A DNA stretch of 64,000 nt from Adhaeribacter pallidiroseus (GCF_003340495.1 NZ_QASA01000001.1:5394001-5458000); one strand, 5' to 3'. Positions 1-8,818 are shown, counted from the stretch's first letter. Notes: generated from the letters alone by a model not told the origin. Numbers and translations are program-made.

Positions 1-1250
1 TGGTTCGACTTGCTATTGGCGTGATCTTTAAACAACATGTACGGCGTACCGGTTTCGGTCTGGCTTTCCAAGATAGCGAACCAAAGTTCCTGGGCCTTAA
101 TGGTTTTGCGGGCACGGCCTTCTTTTTCGTATTTCTCGTACAAACGCTCAAATTCTTTACCGTAGCAATCGGGTAGGCCAGGGGCTTCGTTCGGGCAGAA
201 CAAACTCCAGTCGCCGTTGCTTTCTACGCGCTTCATAAACAAATCCGGAATCCAGAGGGCATAGAACAAGTCACGGGCGCGCATTTCTTCTTTCCCGTGG
301 TTCTTGCGCATATCCAGGAACTCGAACACATCGGCGTGCCACGGCTCTAAGTAAATCGCGAAAGCACCTTTGCGTTTTCCACCGCCCTGGTCAACGTAAC
401 GGGCGGTATCGTTAAATACTTTCAGCATCGGTACCAAACCATTAGAAGTACCATTAGTACCTTTAATATAAGAACCCGTTGCCCGGATGTTGTGCGCGCT
501 TAAGCCAATACCACCGGCGCTCTGCGAAATCATGGCGCAGTTTTTCAGGGTATCGTAAATGCCCGGAATACTGTCTTCTTTCATGGTCAGCAGGAAGCAG
601 CTCGATAACTGCGGTTTCGGCGAACCCGCGTTAAACAAGGTAGGTGTAGCGTGGGTAAACCATTTCTCCGACATCAGGGTATAGGTTTCCAGCGCCGAAT
701 CAATGTCGTTTTTGTGAATACCAATGGCTACCCGCATGAGCATGTGTTGCGGACGCTCTACAATTTTGCCATCAATGCGCAGCAAGTACGAACGCTCCAG
801 GGTTTTATAGCCGAAGTAATCATAGTTGTAATCGCGGTCGTAGATAATGCTAGAGTCGAGCAAGGCCGCATTCTTCCGGATAATTTCGTACACGTCTTTG
901 GCAATCAAAGAAGCGTTTTCACCGGTTTTCGGGTCCTCGTAGGTATACAGCCGTTTCATGGTGCTGCTGAACGACTTAGCCGTAACCTTGTGCAAATTCG
1001 AGATCGCAATCCGGGCCGCCAGAATAGCGTAGTCCGGGTGCTTGGTGGTGAGCGACGCCGAAATTTCGGCGGCCAGGTTATCGAGTTCTACGGTGGTTAC
1101 GCCATCGTAAATCCCATCAATTACCTTTTTAGCCACCTCAATCGGCGATACATAAATCATGTTCAGGCCGTAGCAGAGCTTCTCTATGCGGGCCGTAATT
1201 TTATCGAACTTGACGGACTCGCGCCGGCCGTCTCTTTTTATAACTAACAT
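1..1250 (-). CDS. nrdA: Ribonucleoside-diphosphate reductase, alpha subunit (3'-truncated by window edge)
   Basis: Large catalytic subunit of class I ribonucleotide reductase, which reduces NDPs to dNDPs together with the NrdB radical subunit. About 416 N-terminal residues are visible and the rest lies beyond the left edge. The ATG is at 1248-1250. The protein opens with an ATP-cone ([18 protein letters not shown]), the usual allosteric activity site. The substrate-binding redox cysteine is seen in PQLSSCFLL near residue 218, followed by [15 protein letters not shown] and the [18 protein letters not shown] block. The reading runs off the window at DHANSKSN, just before the catalytic Asn-x-Cys-x-Glu loop, so that loop cannot be checked. 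It lies 189 bp downstream of nrdB in the same direction and is probably co-transcribed. Identification is very secure. Confidence 0.96.
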   Translation of the reverse strand, partial: MLVIKRDGRRESVKFDKITARIEKLCYGLNMIYVSPIEVAKKVIDGIYDGVTTVELDNLAAEISASLTTKHPDYAILAARIAISNLHKVTAKSFSSTMKRLYTYEDPKTGENASLIAKDVYEIIRKNAALLDSSIIYDRDYNYDYFGYKTLERSYLLRIDGKIVERPQHMLMRVAIGIHKNDIDSALETYTLMSEKWFTHATPTLFNAGSPKPQLSSCFLLTMKEDSIPGIYDTLKNCAMISQSAGGIGLSAHNIRATGSYIKGTNGTSNGLVPMLKVFNDTARYVDQGGGKRKGAFAIYLEPWHADVFEFLDMRKNHGKEEMRARDLFYALWIPDLFMKRVESNGDWSLFCPNEAPGLPDCYGKEFERLYEKYEKEGRARKTIKAQELWFAILESQTETGTPYMLFKDHANSKSN

Positions 1251-1439
1251 AGTCTGTAAAAATATAGGTTAAAGGGTTCCGGCCAGGCGCAAAACGCCCG
1301 GTAATAGCCCGATTGCGGAGTGCTCCTTCGGACGAGGTTTGATAAATATTTATCTGAATTTTAAGGGAGACGAAGAGGCCGGAAAGTTTTGGAAGATAAT
1401 TCGCTATTTTTTCCGGTTTCCTCATTCGTTCGTTTTTGA

Positions 1440-2399
1440 TTAAAAATCTTCGTCGAGCGAGAAAGCGTTATCTACCCGCTCACTCATTACGCCCGATTTT
1501 TGATATTCGGCAACGCGTTTTTCGAAGAAGTTTGTTTTTCCCTGTAACGAAATCATTTCCATGAAATCGAAAGGATTAGTGGCATTATAGATTTTAGAAC
1601 AGCCCAACGCTACGAGTAGCCGGTCGGCTACAAATTCGATGTACTGGCTCATCAGTTTGGCGTTCATTCCTATCAGGGCTACGGGCAATGCGTCGGTCAC
1701 AAATTCTTGTTCAATCGACACCGCATCGCGGATGATGGTTTGTACGCGTTCTTCGGGAAGCGGGTTTTGCAGCATGGAGTACAGCAAGCAGGCAAAATCA
1801 CAGTGCAATCCTTCATCGCGGGAAATTAATTCGTTCGAAAACGTTAAACCGGGCATCAGGCCCCGTTTTTTGAGCCAGAAAATAGAGCAGAAGGAACCTG
1901 AGAAAAAGATGCCTTCCACGGCGGCAAAAGCAATTAAACGATCGGTAAAGTTTTCGGAATTAATCCATTTTAAAGCCCACTCGCCTTTTTTCTTCACGCA
2001 ATCTACGGTTTCCAGGGCGTTAAATAAGCGGTCTTTTTCTTCCGGATTCTTAATGTAGGTGTCAATCAACAGGGAATACGTTTCGGAGTGTATATTTTCC
2101 ATCATAATCTGGAAACCATAAAAACAGCGGGCTTCGGGCAACTGCACCTCCTGCATAAAGTTTATGGCCAGATTCTCGTTCACGATGCCATCGGAGGCCG
2201 CAAAGAAAGCTAACACGTGCGAGATAAAGTGCCGTTCGCCATCATTCATGCGCTCCCAGTCTTTATTATCCGCCGATAAGTCAATCTCTTCGGCTGTCCA
2301 AAAGCTGGCTTCGGCTTTCTTGTACATTTGCCATACGGCGTCGTTCTGAATTGGGAATAGGACAAATCTATTCGGGTTCTCTTGCAATAAAGGCTCCAT
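1440..2399 (-). CDS. nrdB: Ribonucleoside-diphosphate reductase, beta (radical) subunit
   Basis: Small subunit of class Ia ribonucleotide reductase, 319 aa. It houses the diferric centre and tyrosyl radical that start nucleotide reduction. The ligand set is complete by spacing: D70, E101 and H104 (in ENIHSETY), E162, E196 and H199 (in RDEGLH). The radical tyrosine is Y108, four residues after H104, as in E. coli and mammalian R2. The C-terminal tail ends SLDEDF, an acidic, aromatic-ended peptide of the type that docks to NrdA. Start ATG at 2397-2399. nrdB precedes nrdA. The upstream gap contains a -7-like element and DnaA-box-like sequences, described separately. Confidence 0.97.
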   Translation of the reverse strand: MEPLLQENPNRFVLFPIQNDAVWQMYKKAEASFWTAEEIDLSADNKDWERMNDGERHFISHVLAFFAASDGIVNENLAINFMQEVQLPEARCFYGFQIMMENIHSETYSLLIDTYIKNPEEKDRLFNALETVDCVKKKGEWALKWINSENFTDRLIAFAAVEGIFFSGSFCSIFWLKKRGLMPGLTFSNELISRDEGLHCDFACLLYSMLQNPLPEERVQTIIRDAVSIEQEFVTDALPVALIGMNAKLMSQYIEFVADRLLVALGCSKIYNATNPFDFMEMISLQGKTNFFEKRVAEYQKSGVMSERVDNAFSLDEDF

Positions 2400-2508
2400 A
2401 GATACTAATTAAAAAGTAAACGAAAAATGGTAATTACGAATCACTCTGAAACCAGCGGGATAACCGGTATGTACTTGCCGCTACTCTTTTCTAAAGGTGA
2501 ATCTGATT

Positions 2509-2516
2509 CAAATATA
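2509..2516 (-). promoter_or_regulatory. Possible nrdB promoter -7 element
   Basis: On the minus strand this reads TATATTTG, a full match to the Bacteroidota -7 consensus TAnnTTTG. It lies about 110 bp upstream of the nrdB start codon. I do not see a good TTG -33 element at the expected 19-20 bp, so this is a half-match. DnaA-box-like sequences lie 40-120 bp upstream of it. Confidence 0.35.
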
Positions 2517-2555
2517 CGGAAGAAGGCTTCGGATATACCTCTCGGAACTATTTAT

Positions 2556-2631
2556 TTCTCCACAAATTATACCTTTATTCTCCACAAATTATGCCCGCCC
2601 AAATGTTGATAAATAAACCAATTTATGCACA
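2556..2631 (+). promoter_or_regulatory. Cluster of three DnaA-box-like sequences upstream of nrdB
   Basis: TTATGCACA at 2623-2631 matches the DnaA box TTATNCACA exactly. TTCTCCACA occurs at 2556-2564 and again at 2578-2586, each with one mismatch to the box. The last two are part of a 15-bp direct repeat spaced 22 bp, about two helical turns. All three are in the same orientation in the gap between divergent nrdB and rplU. DnaA control of nrdAB is known in E. coli; here it is inferred. An NrdR site was considered, but the spacing and symmetry fit less well. Confidence 0.4.
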
Positions 2632-2725
2632 GGAGGTTTTGAAAGAGGCATGAAATTAGGGTTAATTAGTTGGGAATGAATGCGATAAATATAAGAAGAG
2701 GCCTTAAAATTAAAATTGGGCATAT

Positions 2726-2756
2726 TTGGTAATTACGGCAACAAATATTACCTTTG
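2726..2756 (+). promoter_or_regulatory. Promoter of rplU-rpmA
   Basis: TTG at 2726-2728 and TACCTTTG at 2749-2756 are separated by 20 bp. This closely matches the Bacteroidota housekeeping promoter (TTG, about 19 bp, TAnnTTTG). The rplU start codon is 33 bp downstream, leaving a short leader. Confidence 0.75.
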
Positions 2757-2788
2757 CCCCTAATTATAAAACCAAAAAAGTAAGCTTC

Positions 2789-3097
2789 ATGTACGCAATA
2801 GTTGATATCGCAGGTCGTCAGACCAAGGTAGAAGGCGGTAAATTCGTCTATACCAACAAGCTTTCCGGCAATGAGGGTGACGCCGTAGAGTTCGCCAATG
2901 TATTATTAACCGAAGACAATGGCACTATTAACGTAGGTGCGCCGTTTGTGGACAACATTAAAGTTACCGGTAAAATACTTGGCCATGTTAAAGGAGATAA
3001 AGTTATTATCTTCAAGAAAAAACGCCGTAAAGGTTACAAAAAGAAAAATGGTCACCGCCAGGATTATACGAAAGTATTAATCGAAAGCATTGCTTAA
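2789..3097 (+). CDS. rplU: 50S ribosomal protein L21
   Basis: L21, 102 aa, an early-assembling large-subunit protein that binds 23S rRNA. The N-terminus MYAIVDIAGRQTKVEGGKF and the basic C-terminal half with FKKKRRKGYKKKNGHRQDYT are diagnostic. The frame is open 21 codons further upstream, but that extension overlaps the promoter -7 element, so the ATG at 2789 is the real start. It is followed after 78 bp by rpmA, the universally conserved L21-L27 pair. Confidence 0.97.
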   Translation: MYAIVDIAGRQTKVEGGKFVYTNKLSGNEGDAVEFANVLLTEDNGTINVGAPFVDNIKVTGKILGHVKGDKVIIFKKKRRKGYKKKNGHRQDYTKVLIESIA

Positions 3098-3175
3098 TTA
3101 TAAAGAGCAGGTATTTTACAAGTAAATCAATTAAGAACAATTTTGGGCTTAGCCTAAAGTAAAAAATAAAAGAAA

Positions 3176-3472
3176 ATGGCACACAAAAAAGGAGCAGGCT
3201 CGTCGAACAACGGTCGCGAGTCGCATAGCAAACGACTGGGTGTAAAAATTTACGGTGGCCAGTCTATTATCGCTGGTAACATTATCGTGCGTCAGCGCGG
3301 TACCGCGCATCACCCAGGTTTAAATGTTGGTATTGGGAAAGACCATACCTTATTTGCTTTAACCGATGGTAAAGTAGAATTTAAAAAAGGTCGTAAAGAC
3401 CGTTCGTTTGTATCGGTTATTCCGGTAGAAGCACCTGCAACTGTAGCAGAAACTGCTGCTGTAACGGAATAA
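3176..3472 (+). CDS. rpmA: 50S ribosomal protein L27
   Basis: L27, 98 aa, whose N-terminal tail reaches the peptidyl-transferase centre. The sequence [22 protein letters not shown] followed by RQRGT and HPG motifs is typical. No N-terminal propeptide of the Firmicutes type is present. The last 15 or so residues ([15 protein letters not shown]) form an Ala/Thr-rich extension past the usual length of about 85 residues. It is second in the rplU-rpmA operon and is followed by a good terminator. Confidence 0.97.
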   Translation: MAHKKGAGSSNNGRESHSKRLGVKIYGGQSIIAGNIIVRQRGTAHHPGLNVGIGKDHTLFALTDGKVEFKKGRKDRSFVSVIPVEAPATVAETAAVTE

Positions 3473-3495
3473 TTTTTTAAATTTTAAGAATTTTG

Positions 3496-3522
3496 AAAGG
3501 CTGCCTTTGGGTAGCCTTTTTT
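3496..3522 (+). terminator. Rho-independent terminator of rplU-rpmA
   Basis: A 10-bp stem, 3496-3505 paired with 3510-3519 (one G-T wobble, 4-nt loop), runs into a T-run. It begins 24 bp after the rpmA stop codon. Confidence 0.85.
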
Positions 3523-3544
3523 GTTTTGTTCTTTTTTGAACTGA

Positions 3545-3790
3545 CTTGGCATAGTCTCATTAGAGCAATTACTTTCTATTAGCTTGGTGGCCTCATGGCC
3601 GGAGGTAAACCCCTCCGCCTGCGGCACCTCCCCTAAAAACAGGGGAGGAGATGTGGCTACTACTTTTTATTCCTTTCCTCGCACCATTGCGGAATGCCTC
3701 GTTCCTCGGCACCGGAAGTCTACAAGGCACTCAATAGCCAAACTGGTGATGTTGCTTTTAGCTATTGCTTTTCTTGGTTGAGAGTATCAG
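3545..3790 (+). repeat. Dispersed intergenic repeat family A, copy 1
   Basis: This is one of five related copies in the window; the others are at 3955-4195, 5945-6185, 28829-29048 and 36725-36945. It carries the family core CCTTTCCTCGC then GCGGAATGC, the AGCCAAACTGGTG block, and a cassette with palindrome CTCCCCT-AAAAAC-AGGGGAG. It is inverted relative to copy 2, so the two could form a large imperfect hairpin. Short open frames inside it do not look coding. Confidence 0.75.
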
Positions 3791-3892
3791 CACAAGAGAG
3801 TGGTTGCAATTATCACGTAGGTTTTTCAGGCTATTTAACTGCAATTTAATTGTCGATATGTAGGCCTAAGTTAGTTAAAAACGGTATTTCAG

Positions 3893-3935
3893 AGCTCCCC
3901 TCCTTGGATAAGGAGGGGCAGGGGTGGTTTACATT
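3893..3935. repeat. Short GC-rich palindromic repeat family C, copy 1
   Basis: CTCCCCTCCTTGGATAAGGA is followed by GGGG and then a GGGGTGGTT tail. CCCCTCCTT and AAGGAGGGG form a 9-bp stem. A close relative is at 5840-5877. It lies between repeat A copies 1 and 2. Confidence 0.7.
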
Positions 3936-3954
3936 TCACCTGCTTGATTTACCA

Positions 3955-4195
3955 ACCTGCCTCAACCAAGAAGCGAATGCTTGTAAAATAGAACAATGCC
4001 AGTTTTTGTTTTGAGGGCCTTTTAGCGATTCGGTGTGGCGTAGCCACATTCCGCAGCGGAGCGAGGAAAGAAAAAAGTAATAGCAGCATCTCCTCCCCTG
4101 TTTTTAGGGGAGGTCCCGCAGGGGGAGGGGTCAATGAGGCCTTAGCGGAATTAGAAAGTAATAGCAAAAATGAGACTCTGCCAAGTGGGTTCAGA
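3955..4195 (-). repeat. Dispersed intergenic repeat family A, copy 2
   Basis: Inverted relative to copy 1. The reverse complement aligns along nearly its whole length, from the CTTGGCA-AGTCTCATT end (4170-4195) through the CTCCCCT-AAAAAC-AGGGGAG palindrome to the CTTCTTGGTTGAGG end (3958-3975). It stops about 50 bp before the amidohydrolase start. Confidence 0.75.
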
Positions 4196-4246
4196 AAGAA
4201 AAATCAACTACTCTTCCTTATATTTAGCCAATACTCTAAATACCGT

Positions 4247-5359
4247 ATGACCCGCAACAATCAACTGCTTCTAACCCTAGCTGGAATAGTCGGAACACTT
4301 TTGCCTTTTATTTTACCAAGTGCCCAAGCACAGGAAATGAGCTTCGAGGAATATGAGCCCAAATCAACCTTGGTAGTACCGGAACATCCAGTAACCAAAG
4401 CCAAGTATCCGTTTATTGACATCCACAGTCACCAAAACTCCAATATGAGCAAAGCGGCCATGGACAAGATGGTTAAGGAGATGGATGCTTTAAATATGCG
4501 CACCATGATCAATTTAAGCGGAGGCAGCGGCAGCGAATTAAAAAGCGGTGTAGCTAATTTAAAAGGCAGCTATCCGAACCGCTTCGTAGTGTTTGCCAAC
4601 GTGGATTTCGATAAAATTGATGATCCGGATTTTGGCCGGAAAGCTGCGGCCCAATTAGAACAAGACGTGAAAAACGGGGCGCAAGGATTAAAAATTTTTA
4701 AAAATTTGGGCATGACGGTGAAAGATAAAAACGGTAAAAGAATTCCTACTGATGATCCCCGGTTGAACCCTATTTGGCAAAAATGTGCTGAACTAAAAAT
4801 TCCCGTACTGATCCATACCGGGGAGCCGCGTTCCTTTTTCGACCCGATTGATAAAAATAACGAGCGCTGGCTGGAGCTCAAACAATTCCCGAACCGGGCT
4901 CGCCCCAGTAGCGAATATCCCAGTTGGGAAAAAGTAATGCAGGAACAGCACAACATGTTTGCGAACAATCCCAAAACCATCTTTATCAACGCGCACCTGG
5001 GCTGGCTTGGGGGTGATTTAGCGCGGTTAGGTAAGCTCATGGATAAGCTCCCGAACATGTATACCGAAATTGGGGCGGTACTCGCGGAAATAGGCCGGCA
5101 ACCCCGTTTTGCCCGCGAGTGGTTTATTAAATACCAGGATCGCGTTTTGTTCGGCAAAGATATTTACGCCCCTACGGAATATTACACCTACTTCCGGGTA
5201 CTTGAAACCGACGACGAATACTTCGATTACTACCGCAAACGCCACGCTTTCTGGAAAATGTATGGTTTAAACCTACCAGATGAAGTGCTGAAGAAGTTGT
5301 ATTACAAAAATGCTTTGAAAATTATCCCCCGTTTAGATGCCAGCGATTTTCCGAAGTAA
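4247..5359 (+). CDS. Secreted amidohydrolase-family protein (Amidohydrolase_2 type)
   Basis: 370 aa with a signal peptide (hydrophobic core 7-28, likely cleavage after AQA), so probably periplasmic. It has the amidohydrolase superfamily TIM-barrel signature: DIHSH with the HxH pair at H60/H62, a hydrolase-like IPVLIHTGEP strand with its His near 189, INAHLGW with its His near 249, and an FGKDIY Asp near 304. The segment GAQGLKIFKNLGM is typical of PF04909 proteins related to uracil-decarboxylase/ACMSD-like enzymes, some of which are lyases rather than hydrolases. The substrate cannot be told. It stands alone, between two repeat clusters. Confidence 0.85.
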   Translation: MTRNNQLLLTLAGIVGTLLPFILPSAQAQEMSFEEYEPKSTLVVPEHPVTKAKYPFIDIHSHQNSNMSKAAMDKMVKEMDALNMRTMINLSGGSGSELKSGVANLKGSYPNRFVVFANVDFDKIDDPDFGRKAAAQLEQDVKNGAQGLKIFKNLGMTVKDKNGKRIPTDDPRLNPIWQKCAELKIPVLIHTGEPRSFFDPIDKNNERWLELKQFPNRARPSSEYPSWEKVMQEQHNMFANNPKTIFINAHLGWLGGDLARLGKLMDKLPNMYTEIGAVLAEIGRQPRFAREWFIKYQDRVLFGKDIYAPTEYYTYFRVLETDDEYFDYYRKRHAFWKMYGLNLPDEVLKKLYYKNALKIIPRLDASDFPK

Positions 5360-5439
5360 ATAGAATTAGGCCTTCTGCAACTCAAAATGTTATTCTTGTT
5401 CGCATAGCGTCGGATATTGCTTTGGTTTCTAGCTGATTC

Positions 5440-5625
5440 TCGTTCGCATAGCTACGGCTGTAGTTTTAATTTCGGAGTGAAGTTGTTTCATTGCTGAGGT
5501 TCTGTTCTTTTTGTCTTGATACAAAAAGAACCAACGAAAATCAAGACGCTAAAAACTCGCGGAACAACAGAACAGTTTAGCGTCAACTCTTGCACTTGGC
5601 TCAGACTATTTGTTGCATGGCATAC
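5440..5625 (+). repeat. Dispersed repeat family B, copy 1 (three overlapping stems)
   Basis: About 185 bp, closely matching in reverse complement the copy at 29174-29356. Stem 1: 5504-5514 with 5521-5531 (11 bp, loop CTTGAT). Stem 2: GTCTTGAT 5513-5520 with ATCAAGAC 5540-5547, which overlaps stem 1 and so competes with it. Stem 3: GACGCTAAA near 5546 with TTTAGCGTC ending near 5584. No convincing reading frame. Confidence 0.75.
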
Positions 5626-5661
5626 TGGCAAAAATTTAAATTTTAAAAAATATCTGTCCAC

Positions 5662-5700
5662 GCTGTCATTCAGAAGGAACCTATTTCGCTACGCAGCAAA
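5662..5700 (+). repeat. Repeat family D, half copy
   Basis: GTCATTCAGAAGGAACCTA followed by TTTCGCTACG is one arm and part of the loop of the perfect hairpin at 29082-29137. The second arm is missing here. As at the other site, it lies beside a family B element. Confidence 0.6.
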
Positions 5701-5749
5701 TCACTTTCAATTAGTAATACTCTCTAATCATCCTTTCCATCGTAATAAA

Positions 5750-5785
5750 AAGTCGCCCTTTGGAGGGGGTAGGGGGTAGGATTAA
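5750..5785. repeat. G-rich short repeat
   Basis: A G-run segment (CCCTTTGGAGGGGGTAGGGG and onward) similar in style to the short GC-rich repeat C sequences nearby. Only one copy is clear in this window, so it is a weak call. Confidence 0.35.
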
Positions 5786-5839
5786 TTTCAAGACAAAGTA
5801 TAGTAACTGGCCTCCGGTAAATGATAATTAAAAAGAAAG

Positions 5840-5877
5840 CTCCCCGCCTTAGATAAGGAGGGGTTAGGGGTGGTTGA
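5840..5877. repeat. Short GC-rich palindromic repeat family C, copy 2
   Basis: GCTCCCCGCCTTAGATAAGG followed by AGGGG and GGGGTGGTT matches the copy at 3893-3935 with a few substitutions. The stem of CTCC/CTT against AAGGAGGGG is largely retained. Confidence 0.65.
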
Positions 5878-5944
5878 AATTACGTAGAGAACAACTAAAA
5901 TTTAAAAATTTCTGCATTCCGCCTCAACAACACCATCAGAATCC

Positions 5945-6185
5945 ATCAATAAACAAATAAGCCAAAGCTAAAATCATAGACACCCGTTTAGCTCAGGAGT
6001 GCCTCCTAAGATTCCAGGGCGCAGCATTCTACAGCAGAGCGAGGAAAGGAAGAAGCAATAGCAGCATCTCCTCCCCTGTTTTTAGGGGAGGTCCCGCAGG
6101 GGGAGGGGTCAACAAAGCCCACGAGGCAAAACATGCAGTCTCAAGCTAGATAGCCCCGACATCGGGAGACAGAAACCAAGTCCCG
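5945..6185 (-). repeat. Dispersed intergenic repeat family A, copy 3
   Basis: Same orientation as copy 2. The core GCAGAGCGAGGAAAGGAAG is at about 6030-6050. The palindromic cassette with CTCCCCT, TTTTTA and GGGGAGG, then TCCCGCAGGGGGAGGGG, is nearly identical to copies 1 and 2. The GGAGACAGAAACCAAG end resembles the corresponding end of copies 4 and 5. It ends just before the downstream end of the vWA gene. Confidence 0.75.
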
Positions 6186-6207
6186 GTGTTGGGGCCAATC
6201 GGCAAAC

Positions 6208-8109
6208 TCAATCTTTCTCGGGTTTACCTTTAACTTCCGTTACCGGACTGTCCAGCAGCTGCGTAGTTTTTACTAAACGGACGAATTCGGCGCGGTAACC
6301 TTCGGCATCGGTTCCTTTGGCATTTTCAGCCAGATGAAGTACGCCGGCGTAAGTAGCTTGGCCTTTGTGTTCGGAAGCGCGGAGCAACATGCCAAATTCG
6401 GCTACGGCTGCTGCGAAACGCAAGTTCTCCGAAGGATTGGCGGTTGGCGTAGGGGTTACGACGTGCTCGAGTAATTTACTGGTATTGCCCGTGGGCGTTT
6501 TGTAGCGCAACTTTAAAGTGAGCAGTTCGCCGTTGAAGTTATTTTTATCGGTGTTTTTAACGGACTGATATTTGAGCGCATCCGCTTCGGGTACGTTCTT
6601 TTTGCTATTGGCCGGCACAATCTCGTATAAGGCCGTTACCGTGTGGCCCGCTCCTAAATCACCCGCGTCTTTTTTGTCATTTTTAAAATCTTCGTCGGCT
6701 AGCTGGCGGTTTTCGTAACCAATTAAACGGTAAGCTTTCACGTGCGTGGGGTTAAACTCGAGTTGCAATTTTACGTCTTTGGTAATGGTGAATAAAGTGC
6801 CACCAAACTCGTTTACAAATACTTTTTTGGCTTCCTGAATATTATCCACGTAGGCGTAGTTGCCGTTGCCTTTGTCAGCCAGTTTTTCCATACGGCTGTC
6901 TTTAATGTTGCCGGTGCCAAAACCCAGTACCGTTAAAAATACGCCGCTTTCCCGTTTTTCTTCGATGAGCCGTTCCAGTTCCGAGGTGCTGGATACGCCC
7001 ACGTTAAAGTCGCCGTCGGTAGCCAGAATAACCCGGTTGTTGTTATTTTTTAAAAAATGTTCCTGCGCCACGTTATAGGCCAGCTTAATGCCTTCGCCGC
7101 CCGCCGTGGAGCCGCCCGCTTGCAGTTTATCCAGGGCAGCCAGAATTACTTCTTTTTGGTTACCCGCAGTTGGGGGCAGCACCAAACCCGCCGATCCGGC
7201 GTAAACCGTAATGGCAACTTTATCCTGCGGGCGCAGTTGGTTAATCAGTAATTTAAAACCCGCAATTACCAAAGGCAGTTTATCCGGCGAATCCATCGAG
7301 CCCGACACATCAATCAGGAAAACCAGGTTTGCGGGCGGTAAATTATCGGTAGCAATATTTTTTCCTTGCAAAGCAATGTGTAGCAATTGGTTATCGGGGT
7401 TCCAGGGGCAAGCAGCTAATTCAGTAATTACGGCAAAAGGATCTTCGGCTTTAGGCTGCGGGTAATCGTATTTAAAATAATTTACCATTTCTTCGATGCG
7501 CACGGCATCTTTAGGTGGCTTCTGGCCATTATTTAAAAAACGGCGCACGTTGCTGTACGAAGCCGCGTCTACATCAATAGAAAACGTAGAAAGCGGATGG
7601 CGCTTTGCTGCCAGGAAATTATTATCTTCTATCCGGTCGTATTCTTCGGTATTAAACGGCGCCCGCGGGTAATAATCTCTTGGTGCACTCATCCGGGTTT
7701 CACGGGAAACGTTTCCTCCTATTCTAACGCCACTTACCACCCCGGCCACTTTGCCGGCTAATCTTTGTGTGTTGTTATAGCCCGTTACCACTACTTCCTG
7801 CAAAGCATGGTTATCCGGTTTTAAAGCTACTTGTATATTACCGGAAGCATGTAGTTTTACTTCCTGGGAAGTATAGCCAATAAAACTAAAAGTTAAGGTT
7901 TGAGTGGTGTCGGGTACTTTTAATTTAAAATTTCCGGAGGTATCGGTAACTGTATTCAGCGAAGTGCCTTTTGCCTGAACAGCAACTCCGGGTAACGGTT
8001 GATTCGTAGCGGCATCCGTCACTTGTCCGGCAATGGTTCGGGCCAGGCCCAAATGAGAGAAAGCGGTAAGCAAAAAGAAAAGGGCGAGCAGGGAGCAATA
8101 GTTTTTCAT
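6208..8109 (-). CDS. von Willebrand factor A domain protein with carboxypeptidase-D-like N-terminus (YfbK-like)
   Basis: 633 aa, exported (signal peptide 1-23). Residues 24-100 form a carboxypeptidase-D-like regulatory domain (IAGQVTDAATNQPLPGVAV and FSFIGYTSQEV). A segment, LQEVVVTGYNNTQRLAGK, follows that looks like the start of a SusC-type receptor but leads into no barrel. The vWA domain spans about 262-440 with an intact MIDAS motif DVSGS (267-271). Then comes a YfbK-type C-terminal region ending VKGKPEKD. The domain is known for metal-dependent protein binding; the partner is unknown. It is divergent from the ECF sigma/anti-sigma pair across 112 bp, and the anti-sigma has the same carboxypeptidase-D/LQEV arrangement, suggesting one functional unit. 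Confidence 0.88.
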   Translation of the reverse strand: MKNYCSLLALFFLLTAFSHLGLARTIAGQVTDAATNQPLPGVAVQAKGTSLNTVTDTSGNFKLKVPDTTQTLTFSFIGYTSQEVKLHASGNIQVALKPDNHALQEVVVTGYNNTQRLAGKVAGVVSGVRIGGNVSRETRMSAPRDYYPRAPFNTEEYDRIEDNNFLAAKRHPLSTFSIDVDAASYSNVRRFLNNGQKPPKDAVRIEEMVNYFKYDYPQPKAEDPFAVITELAACPWNPDNQLLHIALQGKNIATDNLPPANLVFLIDVSGSMDSPDKLPLVIAGFKLLINQLRPQDKVAITVYAGSAGLVLPPTAGNQKEVILAALDKLQAGGSTAGGEGIKLAYNVAQEHFLKNNNNRVILATDGDFNVGVSSTSELERLIEEKRESGVFLTVLGFGTGNIKDSRMEKLADKGNGNYAYVDNIQEAKKVFVNEFGGTLFTITKDVKLQLEFNPTHVKAYRLIGYENRQLADEDFKNDKKDAGDLGAGHTVTALYEIVPANSKKNVPEADALKYQSVKNTDKNNFNGELLTLKLRYKTPTGNTSKLLEHVVTPTPTANPSENLRFAAAVAEFGMLLRASEHKGQATYAGVLHLAENAKGTDAEGYRAEFVRLVKTTQLLDSPVTEVKGKPEKD

Positions 8110-8221
8110 GGCAGTGGGGGTTACATTTCTTCCATGATGTGCCCGCTTCCGGATTTACACACGTCAACTCGTATTTTCCAAAATAAATTCTTTTATTTAG
8201 GTAAGTTTTACATGGCGATAC

Positions 8222-8818
8222 ATGTTCCTCAAATTATTCTCTAAAACTCCCCAGCCACCCACCGATTTAGAACTGGTACAACGCTACCAGGAAACGGGTG
8301 ATATGGCGCACCTAGGAGAATTGTTTGAGCGGTATACCGATATGGTTTATTTGGTTTGCCGGAAATATCTGCCCGACGAGGATACCAGCAAAGATGCCAC
8401 CATGCAGGTATTTGAACAATTAATACAATCGTTAAAGAAACACCAGATTTCTAATTTTAAAAGCTGGCTGCACGTTACCGCTAAAAACTATTGTTTAATG
8501 CAGTTGCGGGCGCAAAAGAGTAAACCTACTATTTCTTTAGATGCCGAAACTAATTTGCATGTGCAATTCAGCGATGGTTTGCATCATAGCAACGGCGAAG
8601 CCGAAGCTTTAGAACAAGACTGGCAATTGCTGGAAAGAGCCCTAGATGGATTGCCCCCGGAACAACGCTTTTGCCTGGAGTTGTTTTACCTGCAGGAAAA
8701 AAGTTACGGCCAAATTGCCGAGCAAACCGGCTACGAGGTAAACCGGGTACGCAGTTATATCCAGAACGGACGCCGAAATTTAAAAATTTACGTGGAAAAA
8801 CACCATGATGCAACCTGA
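8222..8818 (+). CDS. ECF-type RNA polymerase sigma factor
   Basis: 198 aa sigma-70 family factor of the extracytoplasmic-function class. Region 2 spans about 20-95 (LGELFERYTDMVYLVCRKYL, then FKSWLHVTAKNYCL). Region 4 spans about 135-190 (LPPEQRFCLELFYLQEKSYG followed by a helix-turn-helix). There is no region 1 or 3. Its 3' end overlaps the start of the anti-sigma gene by 14 bp, so the two are translationally coupled. It is probably held inactive by that partner until an envelope signal arrives. Confidence 0.93.
   Translation: MFLKLFSKTPQPPTDLELVQRYQETGDMAHLGELFERYTDMVYLVCRKYLPDEDTSKDATMQVFEQLIQSLKKHQISNFKSWLHVTAKNYCLMQLRAQKSKPTISLDAETNLHVQFSDGLHHSNGEAEALEQDWQLLERALDGLPPEQRFCLELFYLQEKSYGQIAEQTGYEVNRVRSYIQNGRRNLKIYVEKHHDAT

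Noticed and set aside
651-1247. 198-aa plus frame inside nrdA
   Set aside because: Antisense of the nrdA reading; nrdA is unmistakable on the minus strand.
1201-1425. 74-aa minus frame between nrdA and nrdB
   Set aside because: It overlaps the start of nrdA, has no recognisable domain and an unlikely composition.
2556-2586. Direct repeats upstream of nrdB as NrdR boxes
   Set aside because: Palindromic NrdR boxes of the ACACnATATnTnGTGT type with a pair spacing of about 31 bp are not seen; the 22-bp spacing and TTCTCCACA core fit DnaA boxes better.
2427-2609. 60-aa frame in the nrdB-rplU gap
   Set aside because: Overlaps the proposed regulatory sequences, with no homology-like features.
3584-4167. 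Two small frames (3584-3781 plus; 3949-4167 minus)
   Set aside because: They lie wholly inside repeat A copies 1 and 2 and have no coding features; likewise the frames in copies 4 and 5.
5516-5779. 87-aa frame after the amidohydrolase gene
   Set aside because: Covered by repeat families B and D and made of their palindromes; no protein-like features.
3545-6185. Repeat clusters as a CRISPR array
   Set aside because: Units are long, imperfect, in both orientations and not spaced at regular intervals; no cas gene is present.
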